From: Purshia tridentata
Lineage: Eukaryota > Streptophyta > Magnoliopsida > Rosales > Rosaceae
DNA length: 53,719 nt
NCBI GenBank assembly: GCA_003254885.1
Contig: QANT01008854.1
Span: 1 to 53,719, forward strand
Direction: 5' to 3'
How positions within the stretch are numbered: position 1 is the first letter of the stretch; each line of letters starts with the position of its first letter. Positions 1 through 12,382 of the stretch are shown one piece after another. The notes below the pieces were generated by a model. That model worked only from the letters and a program-made list of their open reading frames with translations. It was not told the origin of the DNA and searched no databases. The position numbers were made by a program, and so were the translations under genes.

Positions 1-2900
1 TAGTTTTATTTATTATATGATATCGTTACAAGGAACAAGTGCATTAATTGGCGTGCACAAGCACAACAGACCAAATCCCACACCCAATTATACAACGGAA
101 AACAATAATAAATTACTTGAGAAAAAGTCATGCCAATGGTTATCGATCATAATTAAAAAAACATATTGTGATGCCAACCAAAATTAAATGGTTGAACAAA
201 GTAAAGCATGTTAATGGACTGAAGAGATGGCCGCCATAATTACATTATATAAAGATTTGTACATAAATAAAATAATGTGTCAGAAGTAATTTCATGTGAA
301 ATGTTGATTTGATTTGAAGAGTTTAATTCACTTTTTAAATTTATATAGTTGATTTTTAATTTTTATTTTCAAGAGTTTATTTGAAGAATTTGCCAGAGTA
401 AAATTTTTCTACGTGGTACAACAAATGGAGGGCATTCAACTTTATTTGAAGAGTATGTTAAAAATGCTTTAATATACTAAATTTAAATTTTCTTATTTAA
501 ATATATTTTAATAATTATTGTATGCACATATTATAATTTAAATATTTGATTATTGCACTATACAAGAATTACTTGTATTGTTAGAAAATTGAGCGAAGAT
601 TTTCTGTTAGCCTCTTGGGGCAGATAAGATCAATCATTTAATCGTTTTGTCCTTTTGTCTGTTTGTTTGGTTTTTTATGGCACATGCAATGAACAAGTGT
701 TTTACTCTTTCTTATATATCCACAATTTTCTTGTGGCGGAATTGGTTTTAAATTAAAAAAAGTTGACTAGTCTTGCGGTACACACAAGTTGCATTTACGA
801 CCTTCCTCTTTGCCAATAATCAATATGACAATATTTGTGGGGGTATAAAGGGGTTTTGACATCGCTGACTTCTTTGACTGCTTCTAAAGGATTTTACCGA
901 GTCCAAAGAGAGCGAGAGAGAAACAATAACCCAAAAATTGCTACTATGGAGTTAAGGACTCATATTTTACCAATTTATCACCTTAATTTTAAAATTTTTA
1001 CAATATCATACATCAGACAAATTTCATCATACTTTTCGTTAAAAATAAGTATATGTGTTGCACACTCTCCCTTTTAAGGGATTTTAATTTGACCTTTTTA
1101 TCTCAAATTGGAAGTATTTGGTAGATAACTTACGGTAAGAAATTTTATGAGCCCTTAATTTTTAATTTTTTATTTTAAAGGAATGGGATACGATAAAATA
1201 AAACGATGCTTTATTTATTGATGCAAAGAAATGACAAGTACAATTTAATTACTTTTTTCAAAATATTACTTTAAGATGTAAATTATATGATTTGGATTCT
1301 AGAAGAGATAGGCACGTCCTCTTTACAAAAAAAGAAGAGGTAGACACGACTACTCCACGTCAGGTCTGATCAGTCTGAATATGCCAAGAATATTTCTTAG
1401 TTCGGTAACTTCGGTTTTCATTGATACCCTTGCACTTTTACATATCCACATTTGCAATCCCTAATGTTAATATTTGCTGTTTCCTTTTTTTGTTTCTTTC
1501 ACTTTTATCATGGCTACCATTAATTCTCTCTCTTTACAAAATAACAAATATTAATAAAAAACATACATTCAAATATTATCTCACTCGATTTTAGACGATA
1601 AAAATCTTACAATATAACATATTGATTTAATTAATCTTGGAATATTTAAAAGTTAATAAAATACAAAACACATACAGGTGAGTCCATGCTGAACAAATGA
1701 GATTTGATGATTTGAATTGTGAGTCTCTAAATAGACCAATAAGACCTTACACCACCACCAAACAAATTATTCTTAAAAAAAAACAATAGCGAACAAGCGT
1801 GTGTTTCTTTAATTATTTCTTGACTCATTATAAGTTTTTTATATGAGAGACGGTGACAAGGACCTACATGTTTAATCTCATCCAATCATTTATATTTCTT
1901 TTTTCTTTTTTTTATCATATAAAAAATTTGTTAAATCGTCATGGCTTCCGACGACATACTCTTTGACAGCAGTTAAGAAAAAGAAAGAAACGGACCAATA
2001 TTTAATTTGTAATTTGTATATGTTAATTTCCCCATTTAGAAATAGAATGAACATCTAAATTGTATATGACTATTGACTTGTATTCTTTTCCAAAAAGTAA
2101 TTTCTGAAAAATGAGAGGAAAAGCTGAAGATCTTAAAGAGCCAGGTATAGAAGTAGAAGATGGTACGACTCTTTTTTTCTTTTTCTTTTTTTAATGTTTT
2201 TCCAATTCATTCAAGGAGATTCATAAATTTATTTACGATAAGTAATATTTTAACATAAATATTGTCATATCATTTTGGATATAAATTTATGATCTTTAGT
2301 ATTATTTATTCTTTTTATATGACAATGTAAAATTGTCCCATAGTGTGAGAACATTTACTAAATAATATAGTAAAGAAACAGAAAAAGAATATTTGCTCAT
2401 CATTTTTGTGTTCACTTTGGTGGAGATGCTGGGCCATTAAGCTTCTTTTGTCTCAGATGAACATCACTTGTAATCAACTACTAATCATTGCCTTCAAGAG
2501 GGGAATTGGGTTGCTCATTAATTAGCCCACTTTGTTCTTTGAAGGGGTCACATTTCGATGTTGTTAAATGAAGGTCTTATTTGGCTTATGAATTTACTAC
2601 ATAATATTTTGAAAAGAATTTTCATATAATATACCTATAATTTTACAATAATTAATTATATGACTAACACTGTTGTGAGAGTGAAATTGTAGATTATAAT
2701 AAAGTCTCTCTTTCTTAAAAAAAAAGAAATAGTGAAATAAACCCAACAAATAGTACACTGTAAAAATGAGAAAAAAAAAAAACATAAAGAGTATATGCCA
2801 AATTGTCAATAATAATAGAAGAAGAATAGTAGAAGACGACAACCCACCGCACCTTCCCAGCATTGAGAGGAGAGAGGTTGGAGGGTCAAACAAAACAAGC
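1..2900. other. AT-rich intergenic stretch
   Basis: No gene is supported here. The open frames at 835-1077, 2597-2962 and 2766-2954 are short, low in complexity and have no recognisable domain. The stretch holds poly(A)/poly(T) runs typical of plant intergenic DNA. Its right part is presumably the promoter of the TBC gene that starts at 3397. Confidence 0.6.
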
Positions 2901-2902
2901 AC

Positions 2903-2929
2903 CTCTCTCTCTCTCTCTCTCTCTCTCTC
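2903..2929. repeat. (CT)n microsatellite in TBC gene leader
   Basis: A pure CT tract of about 27 bp, followed by further CT-rich sequence to about 3160. CT-rich tracts are common around plant transcription starts and in 5' leaders, so it probably lies at or just upstream of the TBC mRNA start. Confidence 0.85.
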
Positions 2930-3096
2930 GCTCTTTTTCTCTCTCTGTCTCTGAACAAACAAACTTGTTATTCTCTCTCTCCAAAGAGGGTTGGTGAATT
3001 GAAGAACATGTTGAAAAATAATGCTAAAATAAAAATATTATTATTGTTTCTTTTTTCCTAGAACATTGTCCGATCCTCATTCTTCCAACCTCAGAA

Positions 3097-3296
3097 GTAA
3101 GTTCTCTCTTCTACAACTTTCTTTCATTTTTCCCACCACGCTTTCTCTCTCTTCTCTCTGAATTTAATTTACGTTATCCATTTTTTCTTCAATTTCTTCT
3201 TCTTTCTATGCACCCAATTTCATATTCTCGTATTTCTGAAAAGATCCAATTCAATTCATGCCTTTTTTCCTCTGCTTCTGCTCACAATTTTTGCAG
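3097..3296 (+). other. possible 5' UTR intron of the TBC gene
   Basis: A strong donor (GTAAGT at 3097) is followed by a T-rich run and an acceptor (TTGCAG ending at 3296), all before the start codon at 3397. Another acceptor, TTTTCAG, ends near 3356. A leader intron is likely, but the acceptor choice cannot be settled without transcript data. Confidence 0.4.
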
Positions 3297-3396
3297 AAAC
3301 GAAGCCAAAGTTTGTTGCTTTTTTGCATTATCTTACGCTTTTCGTTGTTTTCAGCGTAATTGACAATTGGTTCTTCGGAGAATTGCGAGAAACGCC

Positions 3397-6300
3397 ATGT
3401 CGCCAGTTCCTGTTGAGATTGAGCCGACGACATTGCTCGAATCGTCATCTGCGAGCTCCCCCTCTGTTCCTGAGGAGAGATCTGCAGCTGAGAAGCTTCG
3501 TTTCAAAGACCTTAGAAGCGTGCAATGGCGCATAAATCTTGGGATTTTACCTTCTTCTTCTTCAACTGATGATCTTCGTCGGGTCACAGCTGATTCTCGA
3601 AGGAGGTACCTTTAGCTCGGCCCTTTATGATTTCTACAACTTTTTATGCGGAGTAGGTTGGATTAGGATTCTTGTGTTTCATTTGTTTTTGGGGTTTGAA
3701 CTGGGTAGTCTGTATTTTGGAAATATATTTTATTTTTGTTTTCCATTTTGCTCTGTCTTAATGGTCGAAGATTGGCCTTTTGATTTTATCTCTTTTTTCT
3801 TTTTCTTTTTCTTTTCTTCAGTTTGATTTTAATAATTCGTATGATAAGGTAGAGAGGTTAATGGTGGTTTTTGGGAAAAATTTACAATCTCTTAACTGGG
3901 TTTCTTAGATCAATTTCCATAGTTGAGTTAATGGGTCTATGGATTTTTGTAGCGTTGCTTATGAGCCGTAAATTGTTTTCAAAACAAGAAAACGGCGTTA
4001 CTTATATCATTATAAGCAAGAGGTGTTTAAAGGACTTTGAATTTAAGATCATTGAGTTTGACCGAGTCTAAAACTTGTCAGACTTTGGGCAGATTGGATT
4101 GCAAGTGATTTGGTTTTAATTTTATGTTTGTTTCTTCTTGTGCTAAGTTTGCCTTTTGTATGTCTAATAGATATGCTGGATTGAGAAGGCGTCTTCTGGT
4201 TGATCCACATCCCAAAAAGGATGGGAGTAGTTGTCCTGATCTTGTCATTGACAATCCGCTGTCACAAAACCCTGGTAAAGTCTATGGTTCCCTCAAAGTA
4301 CATATCTTTCCCTATATTTTTTGTCAATGGTTTTGTTTCATTTATTCATTATTAGCTCTCTATATGTGACTGTTAATGAAATGGCCAAATTTGGAGCCCT
4401 GCACCATGGTTTGCCACATTATAATACGTTTGTAATGAATATTTCCATGTTAAAGTATATGCCCATCAGATTACTGAGCTAGCTACCAAGCAAGTGATGC
4501 AATTACTGATCTATGCTGAATATATTGCGTATATTACATGTAGATAGCACCTGGGGTCGCTTCTTTCGGAATGCTGAGCTGGAGAAAATGGTTGACCAGG
4601 ACTTATCACGTTTATACCCAGAACATGGGAGCTACTTCCAGACTCCAGGATGCCAAGGCATGTTAAGAAGAATCTTGTTATTGTGGTGTCTTAGACATCC
4701 AGAGTGTGGTTACAGACAAGGTATATTACAATGCTCACATTATAGAAATCAATTTTTTATATTTTTTGCTTATAATTTTGTTATCTGTCTGACCTTTGAG
4801 CGTTTTAAAAAAATATGTTTTGAAGCGTACCTGTCCAAAGTAACTAAGCTTTTTGAGTCTCTGTGTGTGTGTTGGGAATGGGAGGGGATACTTGACCATT
4901 GTTGCAGGCTTGCAGCATTTAATTTTCAATACAATTTTTCTCATACACACTACACAATGTTCCACACAATATTGCTTAGAACAGGGTCGAACCTGCTTGC
5001 ATGGTAAAGAAACTTGAATGGCAGTATGGCACTGATCCTGTAATCTTCTGTTATAGTGCATGATATGGTCACAATTGGACCATATCCCATTGCCAAAATC
5101 AAACACACTTGGTCTCCACAAAATAACTAAAATTGATGATTTTTTTAAGAGAAAGATTCTTCATTATCAGGGAGTTTGCCAATCATTATCTTTTCTGGAT
5201 TTTGACTTCCATGAAGTAGAGCCTATTGGTTTTATTCTTCGGTTTCCGTGACCTTGATGTGCTGGGATATTAAACTTTCTTGTCAAATGTTATCAACGCA
5301 TTGTTCATCTTGGGATTGCTTGATAATGTTTTTCTTTTTTGTTTTAATCAAAGAGAAATAAGGGAGATGAAGATGAGAAAGAGTATGACATTAGAGAAGT
5401 GAGAAAATTGTAGGGAGAATAGATAGAATTAAATTAAAAACCAAAAACCATTCAAAACTGCTTTTTATTTTGAAAACAATTATATATATTATCTCTCTTT
5501 TTCTCTCAACTCTTTCATTTATATTCTCTTTCTCATCTTCCTCTCCCCTCTCCTTATTTAGCCCTTAGTTATTGAAAACTTTCTTAACATGCATTCAGAA
5601 ACATGGTTTATGGAAGATTCTTTTTTTTTTTGTCACCTTGGTTTTTAACTGTTTTTCTTTTCCCTTTTTTCTTTACATCATAGGAATGCATGAACTCTTG
5701 GCTCCTCTATTATATGTTCTTCATGTTGATGTGGAGCGTCTATCTCAAGTGCGAAAGCTATATGAAGATCACTTCACTGATAAATTTGATGGCCTGTCAT
5801 TTTATGACAATGACCTCACTTATAATTTTGATTTCAAAAAATTTCCTGACTCCATGGAAGAGGAGAATGGGTCTCACGGAAATACATTAAAAGTAAATGA
5901 GCTTGATCCTGAGATAGAGACCATCGTAATGCTTAGTGATGCTTATGGTGCTGAAGGTGAATTGGGTATTGTCTTATCTGAGAAATTTATGGAACATGAT
6001 GCTTACTGTATGTTTGATGTTTTAATGGGTGGGGCCCGCGGTTCAGTTTCTATGGCAGATTTCTTCTCTCCCTCCCCTGCTAAAGGGTCTCATACTAGCT
6101 TACCTCCTGTCATTGAAGCATCTGCTGCGTTGTATCATTTGCTATCTCTTGTTGATTCATCTCTACACAGCCACCTTGTTGAACTTGGTGTTGAACCCCA
6201 GTATTTTGCACTCCGCTGGTTACGGGTGTTATTTGGACGTGAATTTTCACTTGCTGATCTATTGTTAATTTGGGATGAGGTATTCGCATCTGATAATTGT

Positions 6301-8054
6301 AAATTAGACAAAGGTGCTGAAACTGATGCAGGCTGCTTTGCTATACTTAATTCACCTCGAGGAGCATTTATTTCAGCCATGGCCGTTGCAATGTTACTAC
6401 ACTTGAGATCTTCCCTTCTTGCCACTGAAAATGCTACTTCATGTCTTCAGAGATTGTTAAATTTTCCTGAGAATATAGATTTGAAGAAACTGATAGAAAA
6501 GGCAAAGCCTTTGCAGGCTCTTGCTTTGAAGAACAATAGCTCATCCTCATTTCCTTTACATATTGGGCCCTATGAAAATACTAAATCAATGGCTGTGAGA
6601 GGTCATAGCCTTTCAATTGACTCCATTTCTCCGAAAACACCATTAAATTTGGTACCTGAAAGCTACTGGGAAGAAAAGTGGAGAGTTCTGCACAGGGAAG
6701 AAGAACTTAGGCAAAATATATTGAAAAAACAGGTCCCGAGCCAGAAAAAGCGATGGACAGAAAAAGTAAAATTGAGCCTAACGAGAACAGAGTCTGACCC
6801 ATGTCCAAAAAAACATGAGAATGGCAAAAAGAATCCCAGGTTTTCTGTTAGACGTAGGTTGCTGGAAGACCTTTCTCGAGAACTCAGCTCAGAGGAAGAT
6901 ATTGATAAATTAGGATCTCATGAAGTTTTAGGTCTCTCATCAGGAGTTGAGGTCAACAAAGATGGTTTCAGTAAGGACCTTACTTCTGCCACTGAGGACA
7001 GATGCTTAAATGAAAATCTGGGAAGCGAAGAAAACTCATCTGTTTTCTCAGATCCAGCAAGTCCTCGTAGTGGGGGCAATGATAATGAACATGAATCAGA
7101 GAAAAGTAGCGTTGCGTCAAATTTATCCTTCGATGAAAATGATGATCATCCGAAGAGTGCACCGGAAGACCCACCTCTTCCGGTTTCTGATCCCCCTGAG
7201 GGTGTTTCTCAAGCATCTGAATCCAACAATCATCCAATGGGAAATTCAGTGATAGGAAAGGAACGAAAGATTCTTTCTGGTAAATTCCAGAGGTTTTGGA
7301 AGTTTGGATGGAGTGCTGCTGGTGAAGGAACATCTGAGAAAGGAGGCAATGACCGTGAGGCTACAAATTCTTCCATTAGTGAAAGTAATAAGAACACAGC
7401 AAGCTCTTGTATGGCTGAAGGGTCCTGCAGTTCTTCAGTTAGCTCCAAAGGAGAAGCTGTTGACCAGAATGTGATGGGTACTTTCAGGAATCTTGGCCAA
7501 TCTATGCTTGAACATATTCAGGTAACGTTTCTTTTTCTTTCTATCAAGGATGTAAACGATAGCATGTTTTCCATCCTCAAACGTAATGCTTTTTTAAGGA
7601 AGTATAGCACTATTTATTTTACGTTTACTAGAAAATGGGAAATGATTAAAGAGGAAGGAGAGCAATGAAAAATGGTCTAGTATGGTATGGATTGGGGAAA
7701 TAATCACGAGTTGATAACAATAATGAAGATGATGCATGTTGCCTGATTAGTTTCCTGCATTATATCTTGGTATTTATATTATTGGTGATAATAAGATTAT
7801 AATAATGCTACAAGATTTCTTTTAACCAAGTGTACTTTTTTCTTAGTATATCAGCTTTTCTCTGACATTACTCTGACTCTTTAACTAATCATCTCTGGTA
7901 GGTAATTGAGTCGGTTTTCCAGCAAGACCGGGGTGCTCAGTTGGGGTCATCGGAGAACTTCTCAAAAAGTACTTTTGTTGGCAAAGGACAAGTTACAGCC
8001 ATGGCAGCTCTCAAGGAGCTTCGGAAGATCAGCAATCTTTTGTCAGAGACGTGA
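3397..8054 (+). CDS. TBC-domain Rab GTPase-activating protein (TBC1D5-like)
   Basis: Activates GTP hydrolysis by Rab GTPases in membrane traffic. Coding exons: 3397-3605, 4171-4274, 4544-4720, 5684-7521, 7902-8054; total 2481 nt, 826 aa, all introns GT-AG. ATG 3397 is the first in-frame ATG; the frame opens upstream only at TTG. The TBC domain spans about residues 70-330. The arginine finger (IxxDxxR type, seen as VDQDLSR) and the glutamine finger (YxQ, seen as YRQG) are both present, so it should be catalytically competent. The YRQ/GMHE join is split by a 963-bp intron. Past residue 400 it is low-complexity, Ser/Glu-rich and probably disordered, ending in a conserved-looking helix (TAMAALKELRKISNLLSE). 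Length and architecture match Arabidopsis At4g29950 from memory. It converges with EBS7. The Rab substrate cannot be told from sequence. Confidence 0.93.
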
Positions 8055-9285
8055 GGCGTGAATTATTCATAGTCACCTGTATATACGTTTTGTAATTAAA
8101 TTATTCTTTTAGTGCCAAAATAAATTGAGTTTTATCAGCTTTTCTTCTCTTCGGGTATCCAAGTTTTGGCAGTGGCAGTGACAGATTTGTAAATATGAGT
8201 TTCTTTAATAATCTTGTGAATTTAAATGTATTATAATGCCAAAATTTGCTTCAGTGGAATTGTATTATATATTAGAAGAGATACAATATTTCACAAAATC
8301 AAAAGGAATTCCGTGACAAGTCTAACGAAAAAAGATAACAAATTCTGGATTTACATTTACTTGGCAAGTGCGTTTTGCGAGTAATTGTAGGATTGTTTTC
8401 CCGTTGCCCCCCAAAAAATAAAATCAAGATGACCTCCAGAATCTGGGAATAAATTTATGGTTTCCCCCATTTTAATGAAGTCTTCTTTGTATTTCATGTC
8501 TGCAACGTTGAGGTGAAAGATGAATTAGTTCAAATTGGAAGAAAATGCAAGTACACTGTGTGGGGGCTGCTAACCAGAGCTTGCCCAAGATAGAAGAACT
8601 AATGACCACTGAGCATAGATGTGGAATTCTCGGTTAATATGCATCCTACCAAATACCAATGTGTCCATAAAGGTTTGATTACTATAAGAAACACGAGAGT
8701 ATTAAAGTCATTAACCAACCAAATTGAATTATTAGAAATGCACTATTTTCACAACCATCTATTGAATAGTATTCAAAGTTGTTTTCCACTGAACAAAACA
8801 GAAAATACAACATTTTTAACGGGGATTTTTACCAATTGGTACTGTTTGAAGTGGAGGAGTTTGAGTTTCCTTATTGTCCTCAAAACTGTTATTTTGCAGT
8901 ATTTCCATTACGCCAGCAAGATAGGTTGCGATGCTTCAGCTTGATTTGTTTCCTCCTTGTCATGGTTGGTTTAAGCTCAATGTGGACAATTGAAGTTAAA
9001 TTAAGCAATGCAAAACTAAAAACCTCTCAGAAAGATTCTACAGGTGCAATGGAAACATAAATACCCTGTTCATCAAGCTAATGGTGCTCTTGCGGTATTC
9101 GTACTTGCATTGAATCCTCCAAAGTTTATATCATAAGCTTAACAGGAGATACAAAAGACAACAAATAAACCGAAATTATAATATAATATGCTACAACTTG
9201 CATCTATCTTTGTGCCAAAAAAAAAAAAAAAGAGCTTCCAGATTCTCAGTTTGTTCAATAGGCCTGCTCCTTTGCCAGGTATGAT
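8055..9285. other. 3' UTRs of converging TBC and EBS7 genes
   Basis: Both neighbours end into this gap. An AATAAA-type signal sits near 8118, about 65 nt past the TBC stop, and is a good candidate poly(A) signal. An A-tract lies at about 9218-9232. The frames at 8621-8944 and 8779-9060 have no family resemblance and are probably chance. Confidence 0.55.
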
Positions 9286-12025
9286 CTAATCTATATTATG
9301 AAAACCTGGGAGAAGTGAAGTGATGAAGCCAAAAACAATCATCTGAATCTCCTTAACAATTCCCCACCAGTGGTTACCCCCATTGCCTCCATCAGGTTCT
9401 GGGACATTATCATTCTCAACTACCAGATTCCCATCATCTGCAGGCCGATTCTCGTTCTCAGCTCCTGGTTGTCCATCTGCCATTAGTTGTGGGAAATATT
9501 TTTTACTGTTAGTAAAAAAGAACATCAAGCCCAACTTATAAGGATAGTTACATTTTTCCATAAAGAACATTTCATCACCCCGATGAAATAAAGAAGGTGC
9601 GCATGACTTAGTCCATCGGCATTCAGGATCAAGAATACAAAATGTCCCTGAAACCTGCTGTAGTGCTGTTTTTTTTTTGTAGAATGCAATACAATATTGT
9701 AAAGCATGTAAGATTAAAACCATGTATTGAATGTTCCATCCATTAAAAGTGGCATGCATGCACCATCTGTACGATATCATTTTGTTTCAATGAATCCACA
9801 ATCATGTACTTATATACAATAATACAAGTACAATAATTTTATCCCTCAATAAATTATCAGCTGATATGCTTCTTAAAATAAACCTTCTAATAAGGAAAAC
9901 CTCCCTCAGGCTTTCCTTAAACCAACATGGCCAAGCTCACTGATTTGGCTGCCTCAATGTAAGCTTCTTGCATTCCCAAAAATTGAACATGGTATCCAGC
10001 TAAATAAGAAGTATACAATTTAAGCATTGGATTCATATGATCAAACCAATCAAACCGCAACATTGGCTTTGTCTGAGGCAGTCAGTAATGGGTTAAGGCT
10101 GTATTAAACCTAATTTGACAAATCTCCTAATGGAAACACTCATACACGTGTATAGTGAAGAAAGACTTGTCTGAGGAATCTTATTTCAAGTAGTTGACAT
10201 TGGCTTTGTCTGAGGCAGTCAGGAATGGGTTGAGGCTGCATTAAACCTAATTCAGACACCTCTCCTAATGAAACCCTAACATACATGTATAGTGACGAAA
10301 AACTTGTTGAGTCCTAATTCAAGTAATGCAGACATCAAATATCAATATTATCAGACATCGAAGCACCCAATTCTTTTTTTGATACCTTTTTTTAATATAA
10401 AATTCAAAGAATTATCCCTAGAGTTTGAATATCCATGTAGATATGCATCTTCATTGTGAATAGAAATATGTGAAAGTATCATAAAGAAGACCCCTTACAT
10501 ATAGCAGTTACAAACCAAAACAAACTTACCTGCTAAACCAGCATTGTCAATCCCCAGCCTTGCAGGAGGAACATTTTCGGCCCTGGCTGCGGGCCTTGGT
10601 GGATGGGGAGGCACAGCTGCCCCATGCATGGCTTGATAAAGCCAATGTATTAATGGTGTGAGTGTTCCAATTCGATATCTGCAAAATCCCACATCATCAA
10701 AATTCAGCTTCCATCCAACTTAATGTATATTAATTTTACTCAAGTAAAAGTCAGTAACAAAGAACCAATTTCATTTTATTTATTTATTTTAAATCACCTA
10801 TACAGATTCATAATATATTATATTAAAATTAAAATAACAGAATTGTCTCATATTGAAAATGATCGTAAGTTTATTGACTTACAAATAGACTACCGAAGCA
10901 CATATCACGAGGACAACAAGCCTTTGTCTAGATCCATCTTGGTTGAACAAGAATATTACAGCTGCCAGCTTTGCAATAAAATACATATCAATCTGAAACG
11001 CAATTTGAAATCTCCTCACAACAACTTGTCTCTGAGGAGCAGGCTGTTGATGTTGACGTTGTTGTTGTTGTTGTCCCTCTTGACCATGCTCCTCCCCCAC
11101 AATGCCACCCTCTGGACTTACTCTAGTCCTGGTGGTACAAAACATTCAAAGTAAGACAATAAGGGATAACCAGTAGAAGTATTCTTTACTATAAAAGGTA
11201 AGATATAATATTTTTGTTAATTTCGAGATTATGGTTTGATTGTTTAGAATAAAAAAGTTAGTAAAAACATTATAAATCATCTGACCAGAATGAAATCAAT
11301 TTTAGAGTACCATTATTGACATACTTACGTGGGTATGCTGTAGGTGAGAGGAATCAAAGTGTTAGACGAAACTCCAGTAACTGGCCCTGTATAAGGGTAA
11401 ACAGGAACAGCATAAATGCCTGCTCCACGGTTCGTCTGCTCCTGATCTTGCAGAGGATTTATCCCAGGAACAAGAACAGGATACATGAATGGTAACATCT
11501 GAACATCACCACTTGGGAATGATGGAAGCCCAGAGAGTGCTGGAACCTGAGAAAAGGCACAAAGTGATTTAGAAGAAACCAAAACCACCAAAAGAATATT
11601 CATAGACTATTGATTGAAACCATGACTAGAAACTATACAAGCTTTACTCTGCATTACTTTTTTTTTTTCCATAAAATATGCAAAAAAAAAAGAAGAAGCT
11701 TCCACATGCCGGTACTATACTTTTCCTTACAGTTTTACCAAAGAAAAAACTTATTAAACAATTTCCTTAAAATTTATCCCACGATTACTTCACAATATGA
11801 TAAGCAATCAAACCCCGTAATTGAATTGAAGCATTAGAACACCAATTTCTATGCTTTGTACTTTTTTTTTTGAAAAATGAAAACTCTACGATTAGAAATT
11901 GTTATAAATTTGGGAAATTCAGATTGAGAAATGTCAACCTGCGATTTCTGGAGAGTTTCTTCGGGCGATTTCGGGGTCGAAGAAGGTTGGGGGATGGACG
12001 ACGACGTTTTGGGCTCTTCCACCAT
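9286..12025 (-). CDS. EBS7: EBS7-type ER membrane protein (ERAD component), HERP-like architecture
   Basis: Exons read down the minus strand: 12025-11939, 11546-11329, 11128-10883, 10678-10530, 9476-9286; total 891 nt, 296 aa, phases consistent, all GT-AG. Layout: a Ser/Pro/Thr-rich start; a Pro/Tyr-rich segment (residues about 30-100); a Gln-rich linker (about 117-134); two hydrophobic segments (about 150-163 and 171-186); a Pro/Ala-rich then Asp/Asn-rich linker; and an amphipathic tail from WWGIVKEI to LLPGFHNID. Arabidopsis EBS7 (At4g29960) is an ER membrane ERAD partner of the Hrd1a ubiquitin ligase, found as a suppressor of a misfolded brassinosteroid receptor. The assignment rests on length, layout and position next to the TBC gene, as remembered for Arabidopsis. 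It shares a short intergenic region with the PPR gene. Confidence 0.8.
10060..10330. repeat. direct tandem duplication in EBS7 intron 4
   Basis: Two copies with a period of about 137 bp start at 10060 and 10197. Both begin ACATTGGCTTTGTCTGAGGC and run through matching motifs (ATTAAACCTAATT, CTCCTAATG, ATGTATAGTGA or GTGTATAGTGA). The copies differ by point changes and short indels, so the duplication is not very recent. Confidence 0.85.
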
Positions 12026-12382
12026 TTCGAAAGTCAGATCTGTCTTTCTGTGTGTCTGTGTTCTCTACAATAAAATATCGACCGGTTGTATTTTCAGTTT
12101 AGTTTGTTTATGTTTATGTTTTTTTGTCCAGAAATTATATTTATTGTTAATGTAACATGGACCAGATGGTTTATGTCGTGGAAATGTCCAATAAGGCTCT
12201 GCCAAGTCAGCATAAAAATTAACAGGTAAGTAGGTAACTACAGTCTACAACTTCGATAGATAAACAGTTTCTAAATGAGATTCTACTGAAATTTCAACAA
12301 AATTTTTAACTTTGAAAAAAATAAATTTAGTTTCATTTTGGAACCTTGGCTCCGTCCCTTGAGAGATTACAACATTACATGC
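12026..12382. promoter_or_regulatory. bidirectional promoter between EBS7 and the PPR gene
   Basis: The two start codons diverge and only 357 bp separate them, so both promoters and both leaders must fit here or overlap. On the EBS7 strand an ATTGG (12192-12188) and a CCACG (12181-12177) lie six bases apart, about 155-165 nt upstream of the EBS7 ATG. That resembles the parts of an ER stress response element, but the spacing is not the consensus. Confidence 0.5.

Noticed and set aside
2597..2962. A 121-aa minus-strand frame with [10 protein letters not shown].
   Set aside because: It is a translated CT/GA microsatellite plus poly(A)/poly(T) sequence in a promoter region.
9477..9780. The upstream 100 codons of the 164-aa minus-strand frame ending at 9286.
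   Set aside because: They lie in the intron before the last EBS7 exon. The acceptor at 9478-9477 joins in phase with exon 4 and removes them.
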